The position numbers and the translations under genes were made by a program. From assembly GCF_001746205.1 (NCBI RefSeq), contig NZ_MDCO01000012.1:186001-250000 (forward strand): a stretch of 64,000 nucleotides of DNA, written 5' to 3'. Below the pieces are notes generated by a model, which saw nothing but the letters and a program-made list of their open reading frames with translations, did not search any database and was not told the DNA's origin. This document shows, piece after piece, positions 7,641 to 15,906 of this stretch; positions within the stretch are counted from its first letter, which is position 1, and each line of letters starts with the position of its first letter. This stretch comes from Brachyspira hampsonii. GTDB lineage: Bacteria; Spirochaetota; Brachyspiria; Brachyspirales; Brachyspiraceae.

Positions 7641-9602
7641 ATGATGTTCAAAAAGGTATTTTATATTTATATATTGTTTTTTACATTAATTTTTTTTAGC
7701 TGTCAGAAAACTTCAGAAAGCTCTTCTAATACTTCTAATAATTTAAATACTAATGATGTAAATACTAATGATGTAAAAGTAATAGAAAGTCAAAAACAGA
7801 ATTCATCTTTTGATATGAAATATGTTTATAAATCAATCAGGGTTGATAGAGAATCTTTCAGTAATGCTTTGATTAGTTACTATCAGGATCCGAATTACAG
7901 CAACATTATAAATAGAAATAAAGATTTTCTTAATAGAAAACTTGTAGGGGATAATGATATAAAAAAGTATGCTATAGATTATATATCAAATACATATCAT
8001 AATCGTTATAGTGATAGTGTACATGATAATAACTCAGTTTTTTCTTATGCATCTGAATATAATTATGTTGAACAAAATTTAGCTTTGAAAAAGGCTAGGG
8101 AACTTCTTTTGAGCATCAAAAATAAAGATGCCGATATTTATTTAGCTTTATTTTTATCTCATTTTACTACAGATTCTTTATATAACTTTCATGATATTCA
8201 AAATTATTTAAAAGAGTGGAAGAAATTTGGTGCTACAAATATAGATATGATGATTGGTATTGTTGGAGAAGGCAATAATGTAAATAATATCTATTCAAAT
8301 AAAATGAAATTAATAAATTACATAATAGAAGCACCTTCTGATTTAGGAGCAGAAAAACTGATTGCCGATGCATATGAAAATGGTTTTTTAAGTGATATAT
8401 CAAAAGATACAGGGTATTTGGATATTTATAATGAAAATAATTATAATTTATCTTCTGTAATATATAATAATACTTCTAACATATCATATTTTACATTGGC
8501 AAAAGATATAGTAAATACTAATATAATGGACAAGTATATTAGAACTTATACAGGAAAAACTTTAAGCAGAGATAAAATGATTTCGCCTGTGTATTATGAA
8601 AATTTTTATTATATATATAATCCTTCTCTGGACAGGAAATATGAAGATTTTGCAGATTTATATTTTTTAGAGTTTAATAAAAATACATTTATTTATTCAA
8701 TAAAAGGAAATAAACTTAAAGGTATATATTATTTAAATCCTATGTTTCTTGATAATATTAAATATGCTGATTACGAAATAGGAGAAATATTTAACTTCCA
8801 TCTTGGAGACGATTCAAAATTAGAGAGTGCAAAAATATCTGCTATTAAGACAGCCGATTTAAAAAATATAGCTTCAAATTCACAATTCATATTAGAAGGC
8901 AAATTTGATAAAAATAAATATATTGAATATTTAGATGATATACTCTCTTTTCCAATATACAATCCTGAGTTTTTCTTATGCGATATAAACAATGATGGAA
9001 AAGATGAAATAATGGTTAGAGGAACTTATGAGCATTCAGGTGAAAGGAGCGGTATAGCTTCATATACTTTGCTTTTAAAAGATGATTTAGAATTGAATTT
9101 AGAAAGTACTATTGGAAAATCTATAAATGGAAGCAGTAAGCAGGGGCTTAATAATATTCAAAGAATGTATTTAGAAGATGGTAAAAATAAAATACTTCTT
9201 ATAGATCCATTAGCAAATACTGCACAGGATATGTTTGCAGAGAATGGTGTTGTAAATGTATATGAGTTTACATACAAAACATATAAGTATGAACCTAAAT
9301 TGCTTTGGAAAGGAAAGATTATTAATGGTGTTCCTTACGGAGTTTTGAAAACAGATGCAGGTTTTGATATGTATAAAGCAGAAAGTGATTCTGATAGAGC
9401 TATAGTATCAGATAAAACTTTAAGAGTAGCAGATAAACTTATAAACTATGAATATTATAAAGAGGCTCAAAGGTTGGATAAAGATAAACAAGAGGAGTTT
9501 TTAGAAAAAAGACGCTCAGATATGAAAGCTATTCAGGATAAGTATGGAGATGTATTAGCGATAGAAAGTGAAATGATGAAAATCTTGGGTATAGATAAAT
9601 AA
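7641..9602 (+). CDS. Large lipoprotein with an EF-hand-like/FG-GAP calcium-type loop
   Basis: A hydrophobic signal of about 16 residues ends in FFSC, a relaxed spirochaetal lipobox, so the mature protein is probably lipidated on that Cys. A low-complexity Asn/Thr linker (TNDVNTNDV repeated) follows. Near the middle the segment CDINNDGKDEIMVRG has the D-x-N-x-D-G-x-D-E spacing of a calcium-binding loop, as found in FG-GAP or dockerin-like repeats. No enzyme family is recognised. The start is uncertain: 7626, 7641 and 7644 are in-frame ATGs. 7626 has no room for a Shine-Dalgarno, so 7641 is chosen. The stop is 2 nt from the next start, implying translational coupling. Confidence 0.65.
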   Translation: MMFKKVFYIYILFFTLIFFSCQKTSESSSNTSNNLNTNDVNTNDVKVIESQKQNSSFDMKYVYKSIRVDRESFSNALISYYQDPNYSNIINRNKDFLNRKLVGDNDIKKYAIDYISNTYHNRYSDSVHDNNSVFSYASEYNYVEQNLALKKARELLLSIKNKDADIYLALFLSHFTTDSLYNFHDIQNYLKEWKKFGATNIDMMIGIVGEGNNVNNIYSNKMKLINYIIEAPSDLGAEKLIADAYENGFLSDISKDTGYLDIYNENNYNLSSVIYNNTSNISYFTLAKDIVNTNIMDKYIRTYTGKTLSRDKMISPVYYENFYYIYNPSLDRKYEDFADLYFLEFNKNTFIYSIKGNKLKGIYYLNPMFLDNIKYADYEIGEIFNFHLGDDSKLESAKISAIKTADLKNIASNSQFILEGKFDKNKYIEYLDDILSFPIYNPEFFLCDINNDGKDEIMVRGTYEHSGERSGIASYTLLLKDDLELNLESTIGKSINGSSKQGLNNIQRMYLEDGKNKILLIDPLANTAQDMFAENGVVNVYEFTYKTYKYEPKLLWKGKIINGVPYGVLKTDAGFDMYKAESDSDRAIVSDKTLRVADKLINYEYYKEAQRLDKDKQEEFLEKRRSDMKAIQDKYGDVLAIESEMMKILGIDK

Positions 9603-9604
9603 TA

Positions 9605-10774
9605 GTGAATAATGATAATATAAATACTTCTGCTTATAAAAATATAATTAGGAATTTTAATATAGTTATAGGTATTGGTTTTGTATTGCTTATCTCGGCA
9701 ATATATGTTACTTATATATTAAATATTAATATTCCCCAATTAAATTCTAATACCAATTTAGAAACATTAGAAACTATTGCAGCAGAAAGTTTTATTTACA
9801 ATATAAGAATATTCTTTTCTTTTTTAATTCCGCTATCATTTTTTATATTTTTATTTCTTTTTGTGCTTAATCCTATTAGTGTTAGAGCTATATTAATATC
9901 TTTTATTCTTATTTTTTTAACGGCCTTTTATTTATATAAACTTCCTTATGAAATATTAATTACTCCGTTTCAAAATTTATATTCATTTATTAATCTAATA
10001 ATAAATATTATATCAGCGAATTTTATTATGCTTTTTATTTCTGGTTTATCATTTATCAGATATGATATAAAAAAGTTTTCTGCTTTATATGATTTTTATA
10101 CTATGATTACTGAGATTATAATATGGAGTTTATTAATACTATTTATAATATTTTCTATAGCAGCAGTATTATATTTCGTATTATATTTCAATGGTAGAAT
10201 AGATGCTAAGAGAATTTTTAGATTTTTAATAATAAATGATATGAAAAATTTGAAAATGATTTTATCTATTTTAGCAGTATTAAATTCTTTTGTAATTTAT
10301 TTTTCGTATATGCTGTATAATAAGATGACTAATACTAAATTGTCTATAAGTGTTTCAAGAGTTATTACACCTTTTATGTCTTTATTATCTGTTATAATAA
10401 TAGTATTAACTTTTAAATATGATTTAATTAATAATAATTATTTTAAATTGTTGTTATTATCATATTTTTTATTTATGATATTTTTTATATTTAATATTTT
10501 TTTGTTTAGAATAGACATAGAACATAACAAATTAGAATACTATATATATATAGTTTCAAATGTATTTGGAATTATATTTTCATTATTTTTATTATATATT
10601 TCCTTAGGTAAAATTTTATATAATTATTTTATTATCTTAAATATAGCATTTATTATAAATTGTTTATATAATATATTTGTTTCAATTATGAAAAAGTACA
10701 TAAAATTCATATTTTTGTACAATTATATATATATAATTTTTTTTATTATATTGATGTTTATTGACTTTATATAA
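9605..10774 (+). CDS. Multi-span membrane protein of unknown function, coupled to the lipoprotein
   Basis: The 389-residue protein consists mainly of hydrophobic helices (roughly ten) rich in Ile, Leu, Phe and Tyr, with short charged loops. It starts at a GTG two bases after the upstream TAA, a typical coupled arrangement; no in-frame ATG lies near. No transporter or enzyme motif is evident. The strict linkage to the upstream lipoprotein suggests the two act together in the envelope (inference). A promoter for the following gene lies inside its last codons (10761-10788). Confidence 0.65.
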   Translation: MNNDNINTSAYKNIIRNFNIVIGIGFVLLISAIYVTYILNINIPQLNSNTNLETLETIAAESFIYNIRIFFSFLIPLSFFIFLFLFVLNPISVRAILISFILIFLTAFYLYKLPYEILITPFQNLYSFINLIINIISANFIMLFISGLSFIRYDIKKFSALYDFYTMITEIIIWSLLILFIIFSIAAVLYFVLYFNGRIDAKRIFRFLIINDMKNLKMILSILAVLNSFVIYFSYMLYNKMTNTKLSISVSRVITPFMSLLSVIIIVLTFKYDLINNNYFKLLLLSYFLFMIFFIFNIFLFRIDIEHNKLEYYIYIVSNVFGIIFSLFLLYISLGKILYNYFIILNIAFIINCLYNIFVSIMKKYIKFIFLYNYIYIIFFIILMFIDFI

Positions 10775-10788
10775 TATTTTGCTATACT
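10761..10788 (+). promoter_or_regulatory. Promoter of the tandem barrel-protein genes
   Basis: TTGACT (10761-10766), a 16-nt spacer and TATACT (10783-10788) overlap the 3' end of the preceding gene. The start of transcription would be at about 10795, at or next to an in-frame ATG. That places the Shine-Dalgarno-preceded TTG at 10822 inside the transcript. Confidence 0.7.
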
Positions 10789-10821
10789 ATATATATGTAT
10801 GATAGTGCAATAGGAGATAAA

Positions 10822-11505
10822 TTGAAAAATAGAATATTTTTAACAATTATTTTAATTCTTGTTATATCTTTTAACTTAAAAGCTGTAAATTTATCAGTTG
10901 GATTTATAAGTCAGTTTGGCTTAAGCGGAGCTAACACCAATGCCTCAAAGATATTTCCATCTGGTTTCAGAGATTTTGATACAGGATTTTCATTTTCAAT
11001 AGGTATTAATCAGCCTATAGGGGATTCTATGTCTTTTTCTGTACTTCTTGATTTAGGATATTATCATGATTCTTATGATTTCAGATATACTATAAATGGA
11101 AAGAGGGTAACAGAAAATTATCAGTTTGATAGCTTTTTAGTAGGAGGATATGCAAGATTCAATTTTGCATTTTTATCAATAGGAGCAGGCGGAGGTGTTA
11201 AAATTCCGGGATCGGCTACATATAGAGTGAACGGATATAATATTGGAGGAAGGTATAGATTTTCTTTTGGTGATTTGAATGATATATTTGAAAGTGCCGT
11301 TATACCATATCTAAGATTTTCTATTGATTTTAGTATATTTAATTATTTACTTATTGGAGTATATGCCAATTATGATTTTCCGCTATACTTCCAGCATAAT
11401 AATTATATGAGGGATGTATTTGTTAATAAAGATTCTATAAGTGCTTTTGATATAGGAATTCAATTTGGATATTATCTTAATATTAGTTTTGATAGGGATT
11501 ATTAG
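10822..11505 (+). CDS. Outer-membrane beta-barrel-like protein, paralogue 1
   Basis: The signal peptide MKNRIFLTIILILVISFNLKA is followed by amphipathic strands rich in Gly, Phe and Tyr. Recognisable blocks are SGFRDFDTGFSFSIG, YTINGKRVTENY and FLSIGAGGGVKIP, shared with the adjacent gene at 11514 and partly with 47299. The C-terminus ends in strands with YYLN, in line with a barrel. Start: TTG at 10822 is preceded by AGGAG at a 5-nt gap and gives a clean signal peptide. The in-frame ATG at 10795 coincides with the predicted transcript 5' end and would add nine polar residues. Function unknown; probably surface or periplasmic. Confidence 0.7.
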   Translation: MKNRIFLTIILILVISFNLKAVNLSVGFISQFGLSGANTNASKIFPSGFRDFDTGFSFSIGINQPIGDSMSFSVLLDLGYYHDSYDFRYTINGKRVTENYQFDSFLVGGYARFNFAFLSIGAGGGVKIPGSATYRVNGYNIGGRYRFSFGDLNDIFESAVIPYLRFSIDFSIFNYLLIGVYANYDFPLYFQHNNYMRDVFVNKDSISAFDIGIQFGYYLNISFDRDY

Positions 11506-11513
11506 GAGTTATT

Positions 11514-12191
11514 ATGAAAAGAATTTTTGTATTATTAGTTTTATTATTATCTTTCAATGCTCTTTATTCTGCTGATTTTGTAGCTGGTTTTATAGGCCGT
11601 GTTGGAGGAAGCAGTGCCACTACTGACAAAAGCAAAGTATTTACATCAAATTTTAGAGATTTTGATAATTCTTTTTCTTTTCAGCCTGGAATATTTTGGG
11701 GATATGATGATTTATTATCAGCAGCTTTACTCTTTGATATAGGATATAATAAGGACAGATATGAAATTAAATATACTGTAAATGGAAAAAGAGTATTAGA
11801 GAATTATAATTTCAGCAGTTTATCTATAGGATTATTTCCTAGATTTAATATAGGATTTTTTTCCATAGGTGTAGGCGGCGGAATTAAAATACCATTACAT
11901 TTACAATATTCTAAAGATGGAGATGAACTTAGCAGAAACAGATATTCATTAGATTTTGGAGATATACAGGATGCTTTTACAACTTCATATATACCTTATA
12001 TAATGGCTTCTGCAGATTTTCTTATAAGATTCAGCAGAAAATTTATGATGTCATTTGGAGTATATGCGAATTATGATTTTCCGATTGATATAGATAAAAA
12101 TGGCATATTCAAAGACTTTACAATTAATCAGGATTCTTTAGCTTCATTTGATATAGGTTTTCAACTAGGACTTTATTTCTTAAATAGATAA
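11514..12191 (+). CDS. Outer-membrane beta-barrel-like protein, paralogue 2
   Basis: The 225-residue product has a signal peptide (MKRIFVLLVLLLSFNALYSA) and the same collinear blocks as its upstream neighbour: SNFRDFDNSFSFQPG, YTVNGKRVLENY, FFSIGVGGGIKIP and a terminal FDIGFQLGLYF. It lies 8 nt after the previous stop with AGGAG in the gap, so the pair is one operon and arose by tandem duplication. The sequence has diverged between paralogues mostly in the loops between strands, as expected for surface-exposed loops (inference). Confidence 0.75.
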   Translation: MKRIFVLLVLLLSFNALYSADFVAGFIGRVGGSSATTDKSKVFTSNFRDFDNSFSFQPGIFWGYDDLLSAALLFDIGYNKDRYEIKYTVNGKRVLENYNFSSLSIGLFPRFNIGFFSIGVGGGIKIPLHLQYSKDGDELSRNRYSLDFGDIQDAFTTSYIPYIMASADFLIRFSRKFMMSFGVYANYDFPIDIDKNGIFKDFTINQDSLASFDIGFQLGLYFLNR

Positions 12192-12206
12192 TTTTTTATA
12201 AATAAT

Positions 12207-12244
12207 AAATGAGGGCTTTATTTTTTATATTGCCCTCATTTTTT
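12207..12244. terminator. Strong terminator between convergent genes
   Basis: A perfect 10-bp stem, 12207-12216 with 12232-12241 (core GAGGGC/GCCCTC), with T-rich flanks on both sides. It can stop the barrel-protein operon on the plus strand and the epimerase gene on the minus strand. Confidence 0.8.
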
Positions 12245-12245
12245 A

Positions 12246-13250
12246 TTATATTAAACTAAATTTATATATTGTTCTATGATTATATTCTCTATCAGGATAA
12301 AGTATAATGCTTGGGAAATGATTAAAGTTTAAAGAACATGATAAATATTGAGTTTCTAAACAGAACGCTTCATGTTTATTTAATATTTGATTTCTCACTT
12401 TTAGGTTATTCAGATGATTAGCTGTATAAAATAATACAGAAGGCTTAGTCGTAAATACTTCTAAAGCTATATTTGTTTTTCTTGACAGTATTTTTACTCT
12501 TTGTTTATTTATATTATTATCATCAAAAATAAAGCAATTATCACATCCGTCTTTTGCTTTTATTATTTCATCAACTTTTTTTAATGAAGTGAAATCATAG
12601 GGAGTATTTTTTGTTTTTAATATCTCTCCTGAAGTTATTCCGTTATCATCAGCAAGATAATATTTGGCATCTATAAATATTTCATGATCTTTAATATTTC
12701 CTCCTCCATTTAAATTAAAATATGAATGATTCATTATATTTAAAGGAGTTGCTTTATCAGTAGTTGCAATGTAGTCTATTATTATTTCATTTTCATCTGT
12801 AATGCTGTATTTTACTATTAAATTAAGATTTCCCGGATATCCCTCTTCGCCGTCTTTAGATACATAAGAAAATAATACTTCATTGTCTTTTTTCTGTATT
12901 GAGTTGTAAATTACATATGAAAGTCCGTTAATTCCTCCATGTGTATGATCTGGGGCTTTATTTGGAGTTATATTATATTCTTTATCATCTATTGTAAATT
13001 TAGATCCAATAGTTCTTCCGGCAACTCTTCCTACAGTAGCTCCCATATGTCCATTTTTAGCTTTATCAGTATAAAACTCTATATCGTCAGAACCAAATGC
13101 CGCTTCTACTTCTTTTCCATCTTTATCTTTGAAGAATATTCCTGTTATAGTTGCTCCTACTTCTGCCAATTTTACTTTTAATCCATTATTATTTTCTAAT
13201 GTATAGATATAAGAATTTTTTCCAAAATCTTCTTTTTTTGATTTGAACAT
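12246..13250 (-). CDS. galM: Aldose 1-epimerase (galactose mutarotase)
   Basis: The 334-residue protein shows the family landmarks in order: the GRVAGR segment near residue 75, the first catalytic His region HTHGG, the second His in MNHSYFNLNGG, the conserved Asp region, and the catalytic Glu in FCLETQYL near residue 300. It interconverts alpha and beta anomers of aldohexoses in the cytoplasm. AAGGA lies upstream at suitable spacing. It stands alone, not with other Leloir genes. Confidence 0.9.
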   Translation of the reverse strand: MFKSKKEDFGKNSYIYTLENNNGLKVKLAEVGATITGIFFKDKDGKEVEAAFGSDDIEFYTDKAKNGHMGATVGRVAGRTIGSKFTIDDKEYNITPNKAPDHTHGGINGLSYVIYNSIQKKDNEVLFSYVSKDGEEGYPGNLNLIVKYSITDENEIIIDYIATTDKATPLNIMNHSYFNLNGGGNIKDHEIFIDAKYYLADDNGITSGEILKTKNTPYDFTSLKKVDEIIKAKDGCDNCFIFDDNNINKQRVKILSRKTNIALEVFTTKPSVLFYTANHLNNLKVRNQILNKHEAFCLETQYLSCSLNFNHFPSIILYPDREYNHRTIYKFSLI

Positions 13251-13356
13251 AATAATATCCTTATGATAATTTATTTATATATTATACATCATTTTTATTT
13301 TTTTTATATAAAATATTTTTAAAAACAATTATTTAATTATACATATATATGGTATA

Positions 13357-13384
13357 TTGACAATTTCTTTTATACTTATATACT
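13357..13384 (+). promoter_or_regulatory. Strong orphan promoter in the galM/yjbQ gap
   Basis: A perfect TTGACA (13357-13362), a 16-nt spacer and TATACT (13379-13384) point along the plus strand. There is no plus-strand gene of normal size before the minus-strand yjbQ-like gene. The transcript would start near 13391, contain a Shine-Dalgarno-like CGGAG followed by ATG-TGA, and run toward the 3' end of the yjbQ-like gene. Confidence 0.6.
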
Positions 13385-13417
13385 ATCAAAATAAATATTT
13401 AAACTTACGGAGTAAAT

Positions 13418-13455
13418 ATGTGAATAATAATAGAGCTAATTGGTTCAATTGCTAA
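13418..13455 (+). other. Possible start-stop or leader peptide downstream of the orphan promoter
   Basis: After CGGAG (13409-13413) comes ATG at 13418-13420, directly followed by TGA, a one-codon ORF. A GTG overlapping it at 13420 opens an 11-codon frame reading MNNNRANWFNC and ending at 13455. Neither is proven to be translated. The arrangement resembles a leader/regulatory RNA more than a protein gene. Confidence 0.3.
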
Positions 13456-13531
13456 ATTTATAAAAAGAAAATTTTTTACTAGTAAATCCCAAAATACTAG
13501 AGATGAATAAAATTATATTATTATGTATTTT

Positions 13532-13927
13532 TTATTTTGATATAATCTGCACATATACTTTTCTGCTTCTTTCTCCGTCAAATTCAAAAAAGTATATATC
13601 CTGCCAAGTACCTAATACTATTTTTTTATTTTCTATTATTACAGTTAAACTAGGAGCTACTAAAGATGATAATACATGAGCCTGAGAATTACCTTCACTA
13701 TGTTCATAATTATCATGCTGAGGCACTAATTTATTAAAAGCATTCTTCATATCAAAAACAACATCAGGGTCAGCATTTTCATTTATTCCGACAGCCGCAG
13801 TTGTATGCGGTACAAATATAACAGCGATTCCATTTTCTATGTTTTCATCATCTATGCATTTTTGAACTTCTCTTGTAATATCAATTATATCGAATCTTGC
13901 TTTAGTTTTTACATTAATGGTATGCAT
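13532..13927 (-). CDS. yjbQ: YjbQ/UPF0047 family protein
   Basis: The 131-residue protein has full family length and the hallmark segments DITREVQKCI, FVPHTTAAVGINENADPDV, DNYEHSEGNSQAHV and LGTWQDIYFFEFDG. The conserved His and Asp/Glu residues of UPF0047 are retained. Family members are small trimeric enzymes with weak thiamine-phosphate-synthase activity in vitro; the physiological role is unsettled. AAGGA precedes the ATG. Confidence 0.88.
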   Translation of the reverse strand: MHTINVKTKARFDIIDITREVQKCIDDENIENGIAVIFVPHTTAAVGINENADPDVVFDMKNAFNKLVPQHDNYEHSEGNSQAHVLSSLVAPSLTVIIENKKIVLGTWQDIYFFEFDGERSRKVYVQIISK

Positions 13928-13986
13928 TATAATATCCTTTTTATTGTTTATATTATATATTATATGATAATAAAATACTTGTCAAT

Positions 13987-14015
13987 TTGATTATTTTTTT
14001 ATTAAAATATATAAT
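13987..14015 (+). promoter_or_regulatory. Promoter placing transcription start at the nim-like gene's ATG
   Basis: TTGATT (13987-13992), a 17-nt spacer and TATAAT (14010-14015). The ATG of the gene begins 7 nt after the -10 box and there is no Shine-Dalgarno sequence, which predicts a leaderless mRNA. Confidence 0.65.
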
Positions 14016-14022
14016 ATTAAGT

Positions 14023-14517
14023 ATGTTTAGAGATATGAGAAGGAAAAATCAATTATTATCAAATTCACAAAGCATTTCAATATTAGAAAAATGCAGTTCT
14101 GGAGTATTGGCTGTATCAGGAGATTATAATTATCCTTATGCTGTTCCTTTAAGTTATGTATATTATGATAATAAAATATTTTTTCATATAGCTAAAAGCG
14201 GATATAAATTAGATGCTGTAAAAAATAATAATAAAGTTTCTTTTTGCGTCATAGAAAAAGATGATGTAAAACCTAAAGAATATACAACTTATTATAGGAG
14301 TGTTATTGTTTTTGGTAAGGCTTTTATAATTGAAGATGATAATAAAAAAAGAAAGGCTATTGAAAAACTTGCAATGAAATATTATACAAATGATAGTGAA
14401 TTAAACAGGAATAATATAATTGATAAAGAGTATGATGCTTTTTATATTTTAGAGCTTAAAATAGAATATATTACAGGAAAAGAGGCTATAGAGTTAGTAA
14501 TTAATAAAGGAGAATAA
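14023..14517 (+). CDS. Pyridoxamine-phosphate-oxidase-fold flavin protein, NimA-like
   Basis: The N-terminus MFRDMRRKNQLLS is characteristic of the Nim-related (5-nitroimidazole reductase-like) branch of FMN-binding split-barrel proteins. It is followed by SSGVLAVSGDYNYPYAVPLSYVY and FHIAKSGYKLDAV, where flavin and catalytic His contacts lie in this family. Nim proteins can reduce nitroimidazole drugs to amines; whether this one does is unknown. The start at 14023 matches family N-termini and gives 164 residues. The stop TAA abuts the tldD ATG, so the three genes 14023-17271 form a tight operon. Confidence 0.8.
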   Translation: MFRDMRRKNQLLSNSQSISILEKCSSGVLAVSGDYNYPYAVPLSYVYYDNKIFFHIAKSGYKLDAVKNNNKVSFCVIEKDDVKPKEYTTYYRSVIVFGKAFIIEDDNKKRKAIEKLAMKYYTNDSELNRNNIIDKEYDAFYILELKIEYITGKEAIELVINKGE

Positions 14518-15906
14518 ATGAAATATTTTAATTTTGATGAAAATTTTTTGCATACAGTTTTGGAAGAAGCTTTAAAAAATGGCGGCGAGTATGCTGATCT
14601 ATTTTTTGAAGATACTAAAGTTAATTCAATAAGTTATTTGGACTCAAAAGTTGATGATATGAGTCTTGGAAACAATTATGGTGTAGGATTAAGAATTATA
14701 GTTAATAAAAAAACAATATATTTGTATTCCAATGATACGAGTAATGACAGTTTAATTAATTTGGCAAAATCGGCTTCTTCTATTGTAAATGATAAGAAGT
14801 ATATAGTTAAAGACTTTATTCAGTCAAAAGAAAAGGATAATCACCCATTGCATATAAATCCTTTTGATGTTAATTTCAATGAAAAGATAGAAGTGCTTTC
14901 ATATTTGGATAAAACATCAAGAGGAGTATCAGATAAAATAAAACAAGTGAATGCAATGTACTCAGAAAAGCAAAGAAATATTTTGGTATGTGCAAGCAAT
15001 GGAATATTAAAAGAAGATTCTCAAACATATACAAGACTTGTTATGATGGCTATGGCTAGCGACGGAGCAAACACTCAGACAGCCCGCAGAACAAAAGGAG
15101 CATTAGACGGATTTCAAGTTATAAAAGATATTAATTTGGAAGATATGGCAGTAGAGACAGCAAATTCTGCTATAAAGATGCTTAATTCTAAATATCCTAA
15201 ATCCGGAAAATATCCTGTTGTAATAGACAATGCATTCGGCGGTGTAATATTCCATGAGGCTTGCGGACATGCTTTAGAGGCTACATCTGTTGCTGATAAT
15301 GCCAGCGTATTTTGCAATAAATTAGGTGAGAAAATTGCTTCAGATGTTGTTACTGCAGTAGATGATGGAACGATAAAAAATGCTTGGGGCAGCTACAATA
15401 TTGATGATGAAGGTAATGAAGCACAAAGAACAGTTTTAATAGAGAAAGGAATATTAAAAAGTTATTTGGTTGATGAGCTTGGAGCTATGAAGATGAATCA
15501 GAAAATAACAGGAAGTGCTAGGAGAGAAAATTATAAATATCCTCCTACTTCAAGAATGAGAAATACATTTATAGATAAAGGTAATTCTAGTTTTGATGAT
15601 CTTATATCAGGAATAGAGTATGGACTTTATGCTAAGAAAATGGGAGGAGGTTCAGTGGATCCTGCTACAACAGATTATAACTTTGCTGTTTCTGAAGGTT
15701 ATTTGATAGAGAATGGTAAAATTACTGAAGCCGTAAGAGGTGCTACGCTTATAGGACGCGGAGACGAAACTCTTATGAATATAGAGGCTGTTTCATCAAA
15801 TTTAGAATTAGCTGATGGTATATGCGGAAGTATTTCAGGATCTGTTCCTACTACTGTAGGACAGCCGGCTATTAAAGTTAAAGAGCTTACTGTGGGAGGA
15901 AGATAA
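14518..15906 (+). CDS. tldD: Metalloprotease TldD
   Basis: The 462-residue protein carries the HEACGH motif (H246-E247 and H251) that binds the active-site metal in TldD, and the family block GSARRENYKYPPTSRMRNT. TldD forms a heterodimer with TldE and degrades unfolded peptides or processes peptide antibiotics and toxin-antitoxin substrates. GGAG lies before the ATG. The next gene, its partner, begins at the base after this stop. No microcin or RiPP precursor was seen nearby. Confidence 0.92.
   Translation: MKYFNFDENFLHTVLEEALKNGGEYADLFFEDTKVNSISYLDSKVDDMSLGNNYGVGLRIIVNKKTIYLYSNDTSNDSLINLAKSASSIVNDKKYIVKDFIQSKEKDNHPLHINPFDVNFNEKIEVLSYLDKTSRGVSDKIKQVNAMYSEKQRNILVCASNGILKEDSQTYTRLVMMAMASDGANTQTARRTKGALDGFQVIKDINLEDMAVETANSAIKMLNSKYPKSGKYPVVIDNAFGGVIFHEACGHALEATSVADNASVFCNKLGEKIASDVVTAVDDGTIKNAWGSYNIDDEGNEAQRTVLIEKGILKSYLVDELGAMKMNQKITGSARRENYKYPPTSRMRNTFIDKGNSSFDDLISGIEYGLYAKKMGGGSVDPATTDYNFAVSEGYLIENGKITEAVRGATLIGRGDETLMNIEAVSSNLELADGICGSISGSVPTTVGQPAIKVKELTVGGR

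Noticed and set aside
13435-13460. GGTTCAATTGC as a tRNA T-loop
   Set aside because: No acceptor, D or anticodon stem can be formed around it.
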